From Paenilisteria riparia FSL S10-1204 (GTDB lineage Bacteria; Bacillota; Bacilli; Lactobacillales; Listeriaceae), in the NCBI RefSeq assembly GCF_000525995.1, contig NZ_AODL01000006.1, forward strand, positions 1-64,000: a stretch of 64,000 nt of DNA, written 5' to 3'. This document shows positions 38,136 to 48,309 of this stretch, piece by piece. The stretch's first letter is position 1, and every line of letters starts with the position of its first letter. Under the pieces are notes generated by a model. It worked only from the letters and a program-made list of their open reading frames with translations, was not told the DNA's origin and made no database searches. The position numbers and the translations under genes are program-made.

Positions 38136-38144
38136 ATTTTATCA
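38136..38144 (-). promoter_or_regulatory. Extended -10 promoter candidate for cls-minJ
   Basis: Minus strand TGATAAAAT, 28 bases before the cls ATG. Confidence 0.45.
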
Positions 38145-38230
38145 TATCATAAATAGGCGTATATTTATATTTATACATATATGTGTGCTATCAAGAACGA
38201 TTCAAGAAATTGAGTCAAGGCACAAAGAAA

Positions 38231-38278
38231 AGCCGAAAGCAGCCACTCATCATAGTAGGTAGCTATCTTTCGGCTTTC
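38231..38278 (-). terminator. Terminator after the M23 peptidase gene
   Basis: Minus strand AAGCCGAAAG pairs with CTTTCGGCTT, followed by TTCTTTG. It lies between the M23 gene and cls. Confidence 0.75.
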
Positions 38279-38291
38279 TGTAAATTATGCT

Positions 38292-39656
38292 TTAAATATA
38301 CGGCGCTGGATTTACTGGTACACCATTTTTATGAATTTCAAAGTGTAAATGTTGCCCTGTGGACTGGCCTGTTGAACCCATAATACCGATTCCTTGGCCT
38401 TGTGCAACGCTTTGGCCTGCAACAACTTGTAAGCTTCCTGCGCGCATGTGCCCGTACAATGTTTGGTATCCATTTCCGTGATCAATTTCTACAACATATC
38501 CGTAACCGCCGTAGCCACTTCCTGGTGCTCCAAATCCTGAGAATACGACAGTTCCTCCTGCTGCAGCATAGACAGGAATGGTTCCTCCTGCTGCTATATC
38601 TTGCCCTTTGTGAGATTCATGTTGGCCAGTCACTGGATTTATTCGATCGCTAAATCCTGAGGTTAAAATGCCTGCTGCTGGTTTGATGAACATCCCTGTG
38701 GAAGATCCGCTACTAACCGAGGGAATAGATACTGTTTCTGCTGGATGCTCTGCTGGTGTTTCCGTTCTAGTAATTGTTTTCGAGCTCGCTTTTACCGCAG
38801 CGGCCTTTGCTGCTTCTTCTTTTGCCGCGCGTTCAGCACTTGCTTTTCTAGCTGCCGCTAACTCCAATGCCGCTTGGCGATCTTTTTCTGCTTGAATATT
38901 ACCTGCTACTCTTTGCTCGTTCGCTGATAATACGCCTTGTTTAGATAACAAATCATTCTTCTGTTGCTGTGTTAAGTCTTTTTCAGCCGCAATTGCTAGA
39001 ATTAGCTCGTCTTTTTGGCTTTTTTGACTTTCAAGATTATTTTTCGAAAGCGCGATTTCGGTGGCGAGTTGTTTAAGGCTTGCTAGTTTTGTTTCCGTTT
39101 CTTTTTGCTTGGAGCTCAGTTTATTTTCGTCTTTCTTTTGCTCTGCCATGATATCTTTATCAGCACTTACTAATGTCGTTACCATCGTGGCACGGTCAAT
39201 GAAGTCACTGAAGTTGTCTGACGCCAATATAACGTTGACATAGGCTTGGCTGTTGCCATTAACTTGAATAGCACGAGCTCGATCTTTCAATAAGTCAAAA
39301 CGTTCTTGAATATTATTCTGTAATTCTTTAATTTCGCCTTTAAGTTTCGTTACTTCGCCATTGGTTACAGCTACTTCCTGTTGTTGTTTTTGTAACTTGG
39401 CATTGGTTTCAGTAATACTTTTTACTAAAGCCTCTAGTTCTGCTGCAGCACTCACTTGTCTGCTCTCCAAAACAGATACTTCATGTTCTTTTTCTTGAAT
39501 ACTTTCATCGATATTTGCTTTCTGTTGTTGTAGCTCTTGCTGTTGTTTTTGTAGCTCGTTTAAATCGGCGGCCCAAACATTGACTGGCGCTCCACTAAAG
39601 AGTACAACTGCTACAGTTGCAACGATGCTAGTGCCGATTAATTTCTTATATGTCAT
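38292..39656 (-). CDS. Secreted coiled-coil M23 peptidase (EnvC/NlpD-like cell wall hydrolase)
   Basis: 454 residues. A signal peptide (about 1-29, ending VNVWAA) is followed by a long Gln/Glu/Lys-rich coiled coil (30-265), an Ala-rich linker, and a LytM/M23 domain (about 325-454). Zinc ligands are seen in HESHKGQDIAAG and HLHFEI, with YGHM between. It probably cleaves peptidoglycan cross-bridges or stem peptides. It neighbours a coiled-coil P60 protein and ftsEX, whose products activate such hydrolases in other bacteria. Confidence 0.9.
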   Translation of the reverse strand: MTYKKLIGTSIVATVAVVLFSGAPVNVWAADLNELQKQQQELQQQKANIDESIQEKEHEVSVLESRQVSAAAELEALVKSITETNAKLQKQQQEVAVTNGEVTKLKGEIKELQNNIQERFDLLKDRARAIQVNGNSQAYVNVILASDNFSDFIDRATMVTTLVSADKDIMAEQKKDENKLSSKQKETETKLASLKQLATEIALSKNNLESQKSQKDELILAIAAEKDLTQQQKNDLLSKQGVLSANEQRVAGNIQAEKDRQAALELAAARKASAERAAKEEAAKAAAVKASSKTITRTETPAEHPAETVSIPSVSSGSSTGMFIKPAAGILTSGFSDRINPVTGQHESHKGQDIAAGGTIPVYAAAGGTVVFSGFGAPGSGYGGYGYVVEIDHGNGYQTLYGHMRAGSLQVVAGQSVAQGQGIGIMGSTGQSTGQHLHFEIHKNGVPVNPAPYI

Positions 39657-39713
39657 TCACAGTTTCCTCCTGATTCACTTAAATAATACTAATTTTACCA
39701 GATTGGTGGCTAT

Positions 39714-39755
39714 AAAAAAAGTACCTCGGGCAACATTTCGCTCAAAGGTACTTTT
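39714..39755 (-). terminator. Terminator after spl
   Basis: Minus strand AAAAGTACCT pairs with AGGTACTTTT plus an inner GC pair, followed by a T run. Confidence 0.85.
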
Positions 39756-39775
39756 CTCTTTTCAAAAAATCTTAT

Positions 39776-41098
39776 TTAGAAGTTAGCTACACGGCCAAAA
39801 CCTACTAGAGATTGCGCCCAGAAGCTACTTGATAGACTATCAATACTAACGCCATTGTTTTGCGCGTTAATCATTTTGCCGCCGCCGATGTAGATACCAA
39901 CGTGAGCGATTCCGCTACCATAGCTAAAGAATACTAAGTCACCTGGTTTTGCTTGGCTAGAGCTGATTTTTGTAGATGCAGCATATTGTGCACCTGATGT
40001 TCTCGGCAATGAAATTCCTGCCGAACGGAAAGCGTAAGAAGTGAAACCAGAGCAGTCAAATGAACCTGGTCCAGTTGCCCCTAGTGAATATGGCTTGCCT
40101 AATTGTGCGTATGCAGTTGAAATCATTGCATCGTATCCTGAACCAGTTGGTGCTGGAATATTACTACTGCTATTCGAGTTATTGCTTGTCGCATTGCTGC
40201 TCGATGAACTTGAATTCGAAGATGTTGAACTCTTAGATGAAGTTGATGAAGAGCTATTTGAACTTGTAGTATTCGAGCTCGATTCAGAGTTATTTGGGCT
40301 TGAGTCATTAGAGCTTGATGTGGTGTTATTGTCAGAAGATGCTGTTGATGAAGCAGTTTGTGTAGCTGCTACTGGTTGAACAGTAGTTGCTTCTTTTGCT
40401 GCTGCTGCACGAGCCGCTGCTGCTGCTGCTTCTCTGTCACGTTGTGCAACTAAAGAAGATTTTTCTTTCTCAGTAGTTGCTTGTTGTGCTGCTAATTGTG
40501 CCACTACAGCTTCTTTCTCAGCTTTTTGAGCTTCGATTTGATTTTGTTGTTGCTCATAGCTTGCGATTGCTTTTTGTTGCTTCTCTTGCTCTTTCTTCAC
40601 TGCTGTCGATTTTTCTTTTAGAGCGTCTTCGTCTTTTTGTTGTTCGTCAAGAATTGCTTTATCAGAGTCAACGATTGTGTTAACTGCAGATACACGATCA
40701 ACTAAATCGCTGAAGTTATTCGCACCTAAAACAACATCCACATAGACATTTGAATTAGAGTTCACTTGCATCGAACGAGCGCGCTCTTTCAATACAACTT
40801 CACGTTCTTTAATACGTTGGTTAATTGACGCAATATCAGCGTTCAATTTCTTTAATTGCTCAGCAGAATCATTGAAGCTAGCTTGTAGTTCTTTTGATTT
40901 CGCTTGAGCAGATTCTAATTTGCTCACTAAAGATGAAAGGTCTGCTTGTAAATCAGCTTTCTTAGATTTAAGATCGTTCAACTTAGCATCTTTCTGTTGG
41001 ATGTCCGTGTTAACATCTGCAAATGCGTTTGTTGTAAAAACTGGTGATAAACTGATTACAGCTGCCATTGACGCAGCGATTAGTGTATTTTTCTTCAA
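39776..41098 (-). CDS. spl: Secreted P45 NlpC/P60 peptidoglycan hydrolase (CwlO-like)
   Basis: 440 residues. Signal peptide 1-27 (cut after FTTNAFA); coiled coil about 28-235; a low-complexity Ser/Asn/Thr linker (about 245-320, many SSNSS units); NlpC/P60 domain (about 325-440) with catalytic Cys in [13 protein letters not shown], His in [12 protein letters not shown] and the third polar residue in MINAQNNG. It is a DL-endopeptidase-type hydrolase; the layout equals B. subtilis CwlO. It lies directly downstream of ftsEX. Confidence 0.93.
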   Translation of the reverse strand: MKKNTLIAASMAAVISLSPVFTTNAFADVNTDIQQKDAKLNDLKSKKADLQADLSSLVSKLESAQAKSKELQASFNDSAEQLKKLNADIASINQRIKEREVVLKERARSMQVNSNSNVYVDVVLGANNFSDLVDRVSAVNTIVDSDKAILDEQQKDEDALKEKSTAVKKEQEKQQKAIASYEQQQNQIEAQKAEKEAVVAQLAAQQATTEKEKSSLVAQRDREAAAAAARAAAAKEATTVQPVAATQTASSTASSDNNTTSSSNDSSPNNSESSSNTTSSNSSSSTSSKSSTSSNSSSSSSNATSNNSNSSSNIPAPTGSGYDAMISTAYAQLGKPYSLGATGPGSFDCSGFTSYAFRSAGISLPRTSGAQYAASTKISSSQAKPGDLVFFSYGSGIAHVGIYIGGGKMINAQNNGVSIDSLSSSFWAQSLVGFGRVANF

Positions 41099-41202
41099 AA
41101 GATTTTACCTCCTAAAAAGCTCCCTAGGCTTTTCTTTCATTTAATTTTTTTTGTTTCATTATTTTTTAAAATGCGTTCGTTTCTCTAATCCACATTTAAT
41201 TT

Positions 41203-42090
41203 TTATACTTTCAAGAATCTACGGATGGATATTGCACTTCCCCAAATACCAATTAATACACCGATTGCGATTATTAAACCAGCAATCTCGTACATGAATG
41301 GTGTTGGTGTTAGTAAGGAAAGATTCGTTCCCTCACCCAGTCTTGGATTTATTAAATTGTATGTGTTAATGTAGCCAACAAATGTTAGTATTACTGGTAC
41401 GATTGAGCCTAAGAGACCTAACCATGCTCCTTCTAATACGAACGGCCACCGGATAAACCAGTTTGTCGCTCCCACAAGTTTCATAATCTCGATTTCAGTT
41501 CTACGCGAATAAATCGCTATTTTTATTGTGTTTGAGATTAAGAACATCGCAGTTAGTAAAAGACCAGCACTTAATATGATACCAGCATATCTTCCCCATT
41601 TCAAGACATCAAACAATTTATCTACAGTTTTTTCACCGTAGTTCACTTTTGCGACATATTTCATTTTCTCAATCTGGCTTGCAACTTTTGCCGTGTCACT
41701 CGGCTCCTTCGCTTGAACAATGAACACATCGTAAAGTGGATTATCTTGCTTGAAAAGCTCGAAATCTTTACCATATGTAGAGACTAATTTCTCCATTTGT
41801 TCATCTTTGGAAGAGAATGTAACGCTATCGACACCATTTAGTTGCTCAATATTATTCTGTAGCTCATCCTGTTGTGCTTTCGTCGCTGTCAACTGAATAT
41901 GCACATTAATTTCAACGTCATTCTCAACGTCATCTGCGAGCTTGTTCATGTTCATCATGATTGCAAAAAACACGCTGACCAGAATCAATGTTACAGTCAC
42001 AGCACTAGCCGCTGCAAACGTCATCCAACCATTACGATAGAGGCTCTTAAAACTCTCTCGAAAATGTCTACCTACTGTTCTAAATTTCAT
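41203..42090 (-). CDS. ftsX: Cell division ABC transporter permease FtsX
   Basis: 295 residues from ATG 42090, with AAGGAG 9 bases upstream inside the ftsE end (11-base overlap with ftsE); an in-frame N-terminal extension would overlap ftsE further and is unlikely. One N-terminal helix, an extracellular loop (about 50-165), and three C-terminal helices with the FtsX core (RTEIEIMKLVGATNWFIRWPFVLEGAWLGLLG). It transmits ATP hydrolysis by FtsE to outside wall hydrolases. Confidence 0.95.
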   Translation of the reverse strand: MKFRTVGRHFRESFKSLYRNGWMTFAAASAVTVTLILVSVFFAIMMNMNKLADDVENDVEINVHIQLTATKAQQDELQNNIEQLNGVDSVTFSSKDEQMEKLVSTYGKDFELFKQDNPLYDVFIVQAKEPSDTAKVASQIEKMKYVAKVNYGEKTVDKLFDVLKWGRYAGIILSAGLLLTAMFLISNTIKIAIYSRRTEIEIMKLVGATNWFIRWPFVLEGAWLGLLGSIVPVILTFVGYINTYNLINPRLGEGTNLSLLTPTPFMYEIAGLIIAIGVLIGIWGSAISIRRFLKV

Positions 42091-42766
42091 AGCCATAATC
42101 TCCTTGCTGTTCGTCACGAACGATTCTTCCGTTTTCAATAGCGATTACACGATGTTTGAGAGTATTAACGATCTCTTTATTGTGTGTCGCCATAACGATT
42201 GTCGTTCCGCGATTACTTATTTCCTCAAGGATGTTCATGATTTCCCACGAAGTATCAGGGTCGAGGTTTCCAGTTGGTTCATCTGCAATCAAAACCTTAG
42301 GCATGTTTGCTATCGAGCGAGCAATCGAAATCCTTTGTTGCTCCCCGCCAGACAGTTCGTCCGGTAACATTCTTACTTTGTGTTTCAAGTTTACCAAGTC
42401 TAGCACTTCCATGACGCGGTCTTTAATGACTTTCGGATCTTCTTCTACTACTTCCATCGCGTACGCAATATTCTCATACACAGTCTTACTCGGCAGTAAC
42501 TTAAAATCTTGAAAGACAACCCCAACATGTCTTCTTAAAAATGGTACATCTTTGTTTTTCATGTGGAGAAGATCAAATTTATCGACGTTAATTGTTCCTT
42601 TCGTCGCTCGCTCTTCTCTATAAATCATCTTAATAAAAGTTGATTTACCAGCACCACTAGGACCTACAACATAAACGAATTCACCTTGCTCAATACGAAT
42701 ATTTAATCCATTGGCAGCAGTTATGCCATTTGGATATTTCTTGTAGACATCTTCCATTATTATCAT
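42080..42766 (-). CDS. ftsE: Cell division ATP-binding protein FtsE
   Basis: 228 residues. Walker A GPSGAGKST, Q-loop VFQDFKLLPSKTVYEN, signature LSGGEQQRISIARSIA, Walker B VLIADEPTGNLDP and H-loop ATHNKEI. It pairs with FtsX. In B. subtilis FtsEX turns on CwlO. Confidence 0.96.
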   Translation of the reverse strand: MIIMEDVYKKYPNGITAANGLNIRIEQGEFVYVVGPSGAGKSTFIKMIYREERATKGTINVDKFDLLHMKNKDVPFLRRHVGVVFQDFKLLPSKTVYENIAYAMEVVEEDPKVIKDRVMEVLDLVNLKHKVRMLPDELSGGEQQRISIARSIANMPKVLIADEPTGNLDPDTSWEIMNILEEISNRGTTIVMATHNKEIVNTLKHRVIAIENGRIVRDEQQGDYGYEI

Positions 42767-43242
42767 TTTATCACCTAACTATGCCTTTCTTAAATCAAGT
42801 TCGAATGATATAACATGTAAGATAACCTTAGAAGTAGGCAACGGCTGTCGCACAATCTACCATTTGTTTATTGAAACACTTGAAGTCACAGTGCATGACT
42901 CAATTATAACATCTCAATCTTTCAGGTTTAGGTTATTTGCGTTACAGTTATATTTCAACCAATGACAAGTTTTATTTTATTCGCAACATACTTATTTACA
43001 TTCTCAAATTATACGAATTATCATCTATTATTCTTTTTAAAAAAAATTCCATAAAAAAACGTGCCTTAAAAATACGCACTGTTTTTATTACTCTCTTATT
43101 GTACCGTGTTTTACAAGGAAATAACATTACAGGGAGATTAAAAATAGTTACAGTGTAATCAATTGGAATAGACCGCTTTTGACACATAAATACCGAACTA
43201 TTTACTAGGATTTAATTTCTTGTTACATAACTGTTATACAAA
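42767..43242. other. AT-rich intergenic region upstream of ftsEX
   Basis: Apart from the extended -10 at 42903-42911 I see no gene in this 476-base stretch; the open frames are AT-rich, lack ribosome sites and show no family resemblance. It separates ftsE from the tandem repeat and yitT terminator. Confidence 0.5.
42903..42911 (-). promoter_or_regulatory. Extended -10 promoter candidate for ftsEX
   Basis: Minus strand TGTTATAAT, a perfect TGnTATAAT, 137 bases before the ftsE ATG, implying a leader of about 130 bases. Confidence 0.5.
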
Positions 43243-43314
43243 ATGTACAGAGCTTTACTTTTTAAACTACAAAACAGAATGTACAGAGCTTTACTTTTTA
43301 AACTACAAAACAGT
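43243..43314. repeat. Two tandem copies of a 36-base repeat
   Basis: Two units start with ATGTACAGAGCTTTAC at 43243 and 43279 and are identical except for the last base. The second copy runs into the yitT terminator hairpin. Two copies without spacers do not make a CRISPR array. Confidence 0.9.
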
Positions 43315-43342
43315 ATGAACTTAAGCCGCTCATACTGTTTTT
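43308..43342. terminator. Terminator after yitT
   Basis: AAACAGTATGA (43308-43318) pairs with TCATACTGTTT (43330-43340). It lies just after the yitT stop and partly uses the end of the 36-base repeat. Confidence 0.85.
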
Positions 43343-43345
43343 CTG

Positions 43346-44216
43346 TCATATATTGAAACCCTCACCCATTACTTCACTCGCACTCATGACCACTACAAAT
43401 GCATTTGGATCGATTTCTTTAATGACTTCTTTTAATCTGGAAAATTCTGATTGAGCAATAACGCATAGCAGAATTTGTCTTTCGTCATCTGTGTAGCCAC
43501 CCTTTGCCGAGAGCCTTGTAATGCCACGATCGATTTTAAAAAAGTATGGCTTGGCGAATTTCATCTTGTTTCTCAGAAATAATTAGCGCTGTCTTCGATT
43601 GGTTTAGACCAACCTGGACAAGATCAATTGTTTTACTTGTTGCGAAAAGACCGATTAATGCGTACAGCCCCGACTCGATGTCGAAAACGAACATGGCTGC
43701 AATAACAACAAAACCATCAATAAGTGCCACACAAATACCAAGTGATAAATGCGTAAACTTGTGTAAAATTTGAGCAATGACGTCCGTCCCCCCTGTTGAC
43801 GCCTTGCCACGAAACACGATTCCTAGCCCCATTCCAACGAGCACACCACCAAATAGCGCTGCAACTAGCGGCTGATTGGTCCAAACCGTCCAGTCCGCCG
43901 TTATATAAACGAACAAAGGCATAATCATCGTTCCAACAAAAGTTTTTATGCCAAACTGATAGCCTAAGAAAAGCACACCTGCAAAAAACAACGGAATATT
44001 AAATGCCCATTGGATATAGGCAGGGGTCCAACCAGTTAAGTAATTAATAATTGTACTAATACCGCTGACTCCACCTGATGCTATATGGTTTGGTAAAAGC
44101 AGGACATTAAAGGCTACAGCAATAATGAAGGCTCCAATAATAACGTATACATATTCCATCGCCTTTGCTAATTTCGGATGGATTTTGCGACGCTTGATTG
44201 CTTTTATTTCTGTCAT
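43346..44216 (-). CDS. YitT-family membrane protein with C-terminal DUF2179 domain, frame broken by a surplus base
   Basis: The start is ATG 44216 with AAGGGTGA upstream, overlapping the prfB stop. Frame 1 ends after DEIRQAILF at an A6 run (43538-43543); with five A it continues as KIDRGITRLSAKGGYTDDE to the family end, 289 residues. Five or six membrane helices (YVIIGAFIIAVAFNVLLLP, GFVVIAAMF) are followed by the DUF2179 domain with GITRLSAKGGY and AFVVVMSASEVMGEGF. It is a conserved Firmicute membrane family of unknown role. Confidence 0.85.
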
Positions 44217-44226
44217 TTTGTCACCC

Positions 44227-45330
44227 TTAATCAATCCGTGAACGTAGATAGCCATTGATAAATTCATCAATATCGCCATCCATCACGGCTTGTGTATTTC
44301 CTGTTTCTACGTTTGTGCGATGATCTTTAACCATCGAATAGGGATGGAAAACGTACGAACGAATTTGACTTCCCCAACCGATTTCTTTTTGTTCACCACG
44401 AAGTTCTGCCAGTTCTTTTTTCTTTTTTCTTCTTGTTCTTTTTGGTATAGTTTTGCTTTTAGCATCCGCATTGCTTGGTCACGATTTTTCAACTGGGATC
44501 TTTCAGATTGACATGTAACAACGATTCCTGATGGGATATGTGTCATCCTAACCGCAGAATCGGTCGTATTTATATGTTGTCCACCAGCACCAGTTGCGCG
44601 GTATGTGTCGATTTTCAAGTCTTCTGGACGCACTTCAATCTCAATATCGTCATCCATTTCTGGCATTACATCACATGAAACGAAAGATGTATGGCGACGA
44701 CCTGAGGAATCGAATGGCGAAATCCGAACAAGTCTGTGTACGCCTTTCTCTGCCTTGAGGTAACCGTAAGCATTGTGCCCTTTAATAAGCAATGTCACGC
44801 TCTTAATACCAGCCTCGTCTCCTGCTTGATAATCCAACATCTCAACTTTGAAGTCCTTCTTATCCGCCCAGCGCTGATACATCCGTAAAAGCATAGAACC
44901 CCAATCCTGAGACTCTGTTCCGCCTGCTCCTGGATGAAGTTCAAGAATGGCATTATTTTTATCGTAAGGGCCACTTAACATCAATTTCAATTCAAAATCC
45001 GTTAATTTAGCCACAAAATCTGTCAAATCAGTTTCTAATTCTGCTTGTAACTCCTCGTCTGCTTCTTCACGCAAAAGTTCCAAACTCAATTCAAGATTTT
45101 CTTGTTCTTCTTCCAACTCATGGAACGCGTTATACGTTTCTTTATAGCCGTTTGCTTCGTTGATTACTTTTTGAGCGGCTTGTTGATCGTTCCAAAAATC
45201 TGGGTCTAACATTTGATCCTCTAACTCAGCAATTCGAACTTCGATACTGTCTAAGTCAAAGAGACCCCCTAAAGTCTTTAATTTGTTGCGTTGTTTTTTC
45301 TAATTCATTACGAATTTCAGCTAATTCCAT
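44227..45330 (-). CDS. prfB: Peptide chain release factor 2 (programmed +1 frameshift, plus an extra unexpected shift near the end)
   Basis: The first 25 codons begin at ATG 45330 and end CTT-TGA-C; after the programmed shift [15 protein letters not shown] follows. RF2 features: GGQ in [25 protein letters not shown] and the SPF tripeptide in [15 protein letters not shown]. After LYQKEQEE two A6 runs shift the frame, so it would end [12 protein letters not shown]...IIAQT. With two fewer A it reads [27 protein letters not shown] and ends at 44227, 366 residues, the RF2 norm. It releases peptides at UGA/UAA. Confidence 0.95.
45255..45270 (-). promoter_or_regulatory. prfB programmed frameshift signal
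   Basis: Minus strand AGGGGG (an internal Shine-Dalgarno) is followed by TCT and CTTTGAC; TGA sits at 45258-45256. This autoregulatory site lets low RF2 increase its own synthesis. Confidence 0.95.
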
Positions 45331-45428
45331 TTTCAACACCTCTTTTTAGTTTTTCAAAGACACGGTAATAGCGCCTTTATTAATATAGCATATTTGCGAA
45401 CAAACTGCGACGGGGAAAATTCACATAG

Positions 45429-45457
45429 AAAAACCAGAGAACAACGTCCCTGGTTTT
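45429..45457 (-). terminator. Terminator after secA
   Basis: Minus strand AAAACCAGGGA pairs with TCTCTGGTTT (one G-U pair) around a short loop, followed by a T run. Confidence 0.85.
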
Positions 45458-45462
45458 GGATT

Positions 45463-47976
45463 CTATTTCTCTTTACCGTGGCAGTTCTTGTATTTCTCGC
45501 CGCTACCACATGGGCAAGGGTCATTACGTCCGATATGCTGATCTTTAAGAACAGGCTGTTTCTTAGCAACTGGTTTGCCTTCGTTTGGATCAACAGCATC
45601 ACCTTTTGCAACTTGCTCCCGTTCAAGATTTTGACGAATTTCGGATTTCATGATGTAACGTGCAACATCTTCATCGATAGAGTTAATCATCGCCTCAAAC
45701 ATTTCAAAGCCTTCTGATTGGTACTCACGAAGCGGATCTATTTGACCATAAGCACGCAAATGAATACCGTCACGTAGATGATCCATTGCATCGATGTGGT
45801 CTACCCATTTCGTGTCTACAACACGAAGTAGGACAACTTTTTGGAACTCATTAAATTCTTCTTCTGGAAGCAAAGTCTCTTTTTCATTATAAGCTTCTTC
45901 TACTTCTTTCAGGATGAAGTCTTGAATTTCTTTTGTTTCCATGTTTTTGATGTCATCCACGCTAATTGCACCTTCTGGCAAAAGATTCGCTTCAACATAA
46001 TCAACAATTCCCTGCAAATTCCATTCTTCGCGATCTTCTTGTCTCGGCGCATTAGATTGGACAACATAGTTTACGACGTTTTGAATCATTGGATCAATCA
46101 CCGAGCGCAGGTTGTTCTCAGCTGTGATAACTTCGTAACGTTGTTTATAAATAACTTCACGTTGTTGACGCAATACATCATCATACTGCAACACTTGTTT
46201 ACGTGAGTCGAAGTTATTTCCTTCCACACGTTTTTGTGCAGATTCAACAGCGCGACTCACCATCTTACTTTGAATTGCTTCATCGTCCATACCAAAACGT
46301 TCCATCATTGATTTCATATTGTCTGAACCAAAGCGCTTCATTAGCTCATCTTCCATCGAAAGATAGAACTGCGTAACACCTGGGTCTCCTTGGCGTCCAG
46401 CACGACCACGTAGCTGATTATCGATACGTCTTGATTCATGACGTTCCGTACCAATAACGGCTAATCCACCAGCTTCAATAGCGCCCTCACCAAGCTTGAT
46501 ATCTGTACCACGACCAGCCATATTGGTCGCGATTGTTACAGCACCTTTTTCACCGGCAAATTGGATGATTTCGGCTTCTCTTTCGTGCTGTTTCGCATTC
46601 AAGACGTTATGTGGAATACCACGACGTTTTAATTTATGTGAGATAACCTCGGATGTTTCAATCGCGACAGTACCGACAAGAACAGGTTGCCCATTGCCAT
46701 GGCGTTCTGCGATATCATCAGCTACTGCACTAAACTTCGCTTCGATGGAAGTATAAATCAAATCAGCACGGTCATCACGAATAATTGGTTTATTCGTCGG
46801 AATTTCAATAACGCGCATGTTGTAAATATCGCGGAATTCTTCTTCCTCGGTTTTGGCAGTACCGGTCATACCAGATAATTTCTTGTACATACGGAAATAG
46901 TTCTGGAATGTGATAGTCGCCATTGTTTGAGATTCGTTTTGAATAGTAACGCCTTCTTTAGCTTCTAGTGCTTGGTGTAAACCTTCGCTGAAACGGCGAC
47001 CTTTCATAATACGACCAGTAAATTGGTCAACAATTAGCACTTCATCATCTTGGACAACATAGTCTACATCGAGATGCATCGTATAGTTCGCCTTTAGCGC
47101 TTGTGCAATATGGTGTAGCAATGTCGCATTTTCTAAATCAAATAAGTTCTCGACATCGAAATACTTCTCACCTTTTGTCATACCCTCTTCTGTCATATTT
47201 ACTGATTTCGTCTTGATATCCACTGTATAATCTTTCTCTACAGTCAAAGTCTCTACAAATGAATTTGCACGAACATACAGAATCGTGGATTTCTCAGCTT
47301 GTCCAGAAATAATTAATGGTGTCCTAGCTTCATCGACCAAGATGGAATCGACTTCATCAATAACCGCAAAAGAAAGAGGGCGCTGCACCATTTGTTCTTT
47401 GTAAACTACCATGTTATCACGTAAATAGTCGAAACCTAATTCGTTATTCGTACTATATGTGATATCAGCAGCATATGCTTCTCGTTTCTCTTCACTGGAA
47501 AGAGCATTTAGATTTAGTCCAACTGATAAGCCCAGGAAATTATATAGAATACCCATCTCTTCAGCATCACGTTGCGACAAGTACTCATTGACTGTAACAA
47601 CATGGACGCCAGTACCAGATAGCGCATTTAAATAAACCGGTAGCGTCGCTGTTAAAGTTTTACCTTCACCAGTTCTCATTTCTGCGATATTACCTTCGTG
47701 TAGTACGATACCACCCATTAATTGAACGCGGAACGGGAACATGCCTAATGCACGCTTAGCTCCTTCACGTGCTACGGCAAAAGCCTCTACCAAAAGTGAA
47801 TCCAGTGTCTCACCATTTTGGAAACGCTCCTTGAATTCTTCTGTTTTTGCACGTAACGCATCATCAGAAAGCTTCGCTGTTTCATCAGCCAACGCCTCAA
47901 TCTGATCTGCTTTCTTTTCTAGATATTTAACGTCTTTTTTACCAGATTCAAATATCTTTTTCAATAAACCTGCCAT
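45463..47976 (-). CDS. secA: Preprotein translocase ATPase SecA
   Basis: 837 residues. Walker [15 protein letters not shown] (about 100), DEAD-like [17 protein letters not shown], motif [12 protein letters not shown], and the C-terminal zinc-binding tail [16 protein letters not shown]. It drives secreted proteins such as the hydrolases of this window through SecYEG. AGAGGAG precedes the ATG. It is the housekeeping SecA1 type by length and tail. Confidence 0.98.
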   Translation of the reverse strand: MAGLLKKIFESGKKDVKYLEKKADQIEALADETAKLSDDALRAKTEEFKERFQNGETLDSLLVEAFAVAREGAKRALGMFPFRVQLMGGIVLHEGNIAEMRTGEGKTLTATLPVYLNALSGTGVHVVTVNEYLSQRDAEEMGILYNFLGLSVGLNLNALSSEEKREAYAADITYSTNNELGFDYLRDNMVVYKEQMVQRPLSFAVIDEVDSILVDEARTPLIISGQAEKSTILYVRANSFVETLTVEKDYTVDIKTKSVNMTEEGMTKGEKYFDVENLFDLENATLLHHIAQALKANYTMHLDVDYVVQDDEVLIVDQFTGRIMKGRRFSEGLHQALEAKEGVTIQNESQTMATITFQNYFRMYKKLSGMTGTAKTEEEEFRDIYNMRVIEIPTNKPIIRDDRADLIYTSIEAKFSAVADDIAERHGNGQPVLVGTVAIETSEVISHKLKRRGIPHNVLNAKQHEREAEIIQFAGEKGAVTIATNMAGRGTDIKLGEGAIEAGGLAVIGTERHESRRIDNQLRGRAGRQGDPGVTQFYLSMEDELMKRFGSDNMKSMMERFGMDDEAIQSKMVSRAVESAQKRVEGNNFDSRKQVLQYDDVLRQQREVIYKQRYEVITAENNLRSVIDPMIQNVVNYVVQSNAPRQEDREEWNLQGIVDYVEANLLPEGAISVDDIKNMETKEIQDFILKEVEEAYNEKETLLPEEEFNEFQKVVLLRVVDTKWVDHIDAMDHLRDGIHLRAYGQIDPLREYQSEGFEMFEAMINSIDEDVARYIMKSEIRQNLEREQVAKGDAVDPNEGKPVAKKQPVLKDQHIGRNDPCPCGSGEKYKNCHGKEK

Positions 47977-48255
47977 GATCTTATTCTCCTCTACTGTTTC
48001 TATACTTTCCCTGAAGTTGAAAATCGTCGCGCTCTCTTCCCATTTTCTGACGCAACTGCCCTATACAGGCACACTAGACAATTCTATCATCTTTCACCCT
48101 TGTTTTACAACCTGTTTTCCTGTGAACATTTCGACGCATTTCCATTCAGCACTACAGAAAAGCCGATAAAATATAATAATCCCTATTAAAAAAATATATG
48201 TTTCCGAGCCTTTTAGTCATTCACTTGTAAAAAAAACCAAATTACCTATTGACAA
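47977..48255. other. Intergenic region between secA and the hpf terminator
   Basis: Nothing gene-like is seen. It must hold the secA promoter, but no clear -35/-10 pair stands out. Confidence 0.4.
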
Positions 48256-48294
48256 CAAAAACCGAGATCCCCTTGTTGTTGGATCCCGGCTTTT
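48256..48294 (-). terminator. Terminator after hpf
   Basis: Minus strand AGCCGGGATCC pairs with GGGATCTCGGTTT, followed by a T run. Confidence 0.85.
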
Positions 48295-48309
48295 AGAGGA
48301 AATTCTAAG

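Noticed and set aside
40041-40379. 112-residue acidic plus-strand frame opposite spl
   Set aside because: It is the complement of the Ser/Asn-rich linker, Leu/Glu-rich by codon mirroring, with no ribosome site.
43243-43314. Possible CRISPR array
   Set aside because: Only two copies in direct contact, no spacers and no cas genes.
44217-44279. Long N-terminus of YitT starting in prfB
   Set aside because: It overlaps the restored prfB end; ATG 44216 has a good ribosome site.
45256-45258. prfB as a pseudogene because of the early TGA
   Set aside because: AGGGGG plus CTTTGAC is the well known programmed frameshift of RF2.
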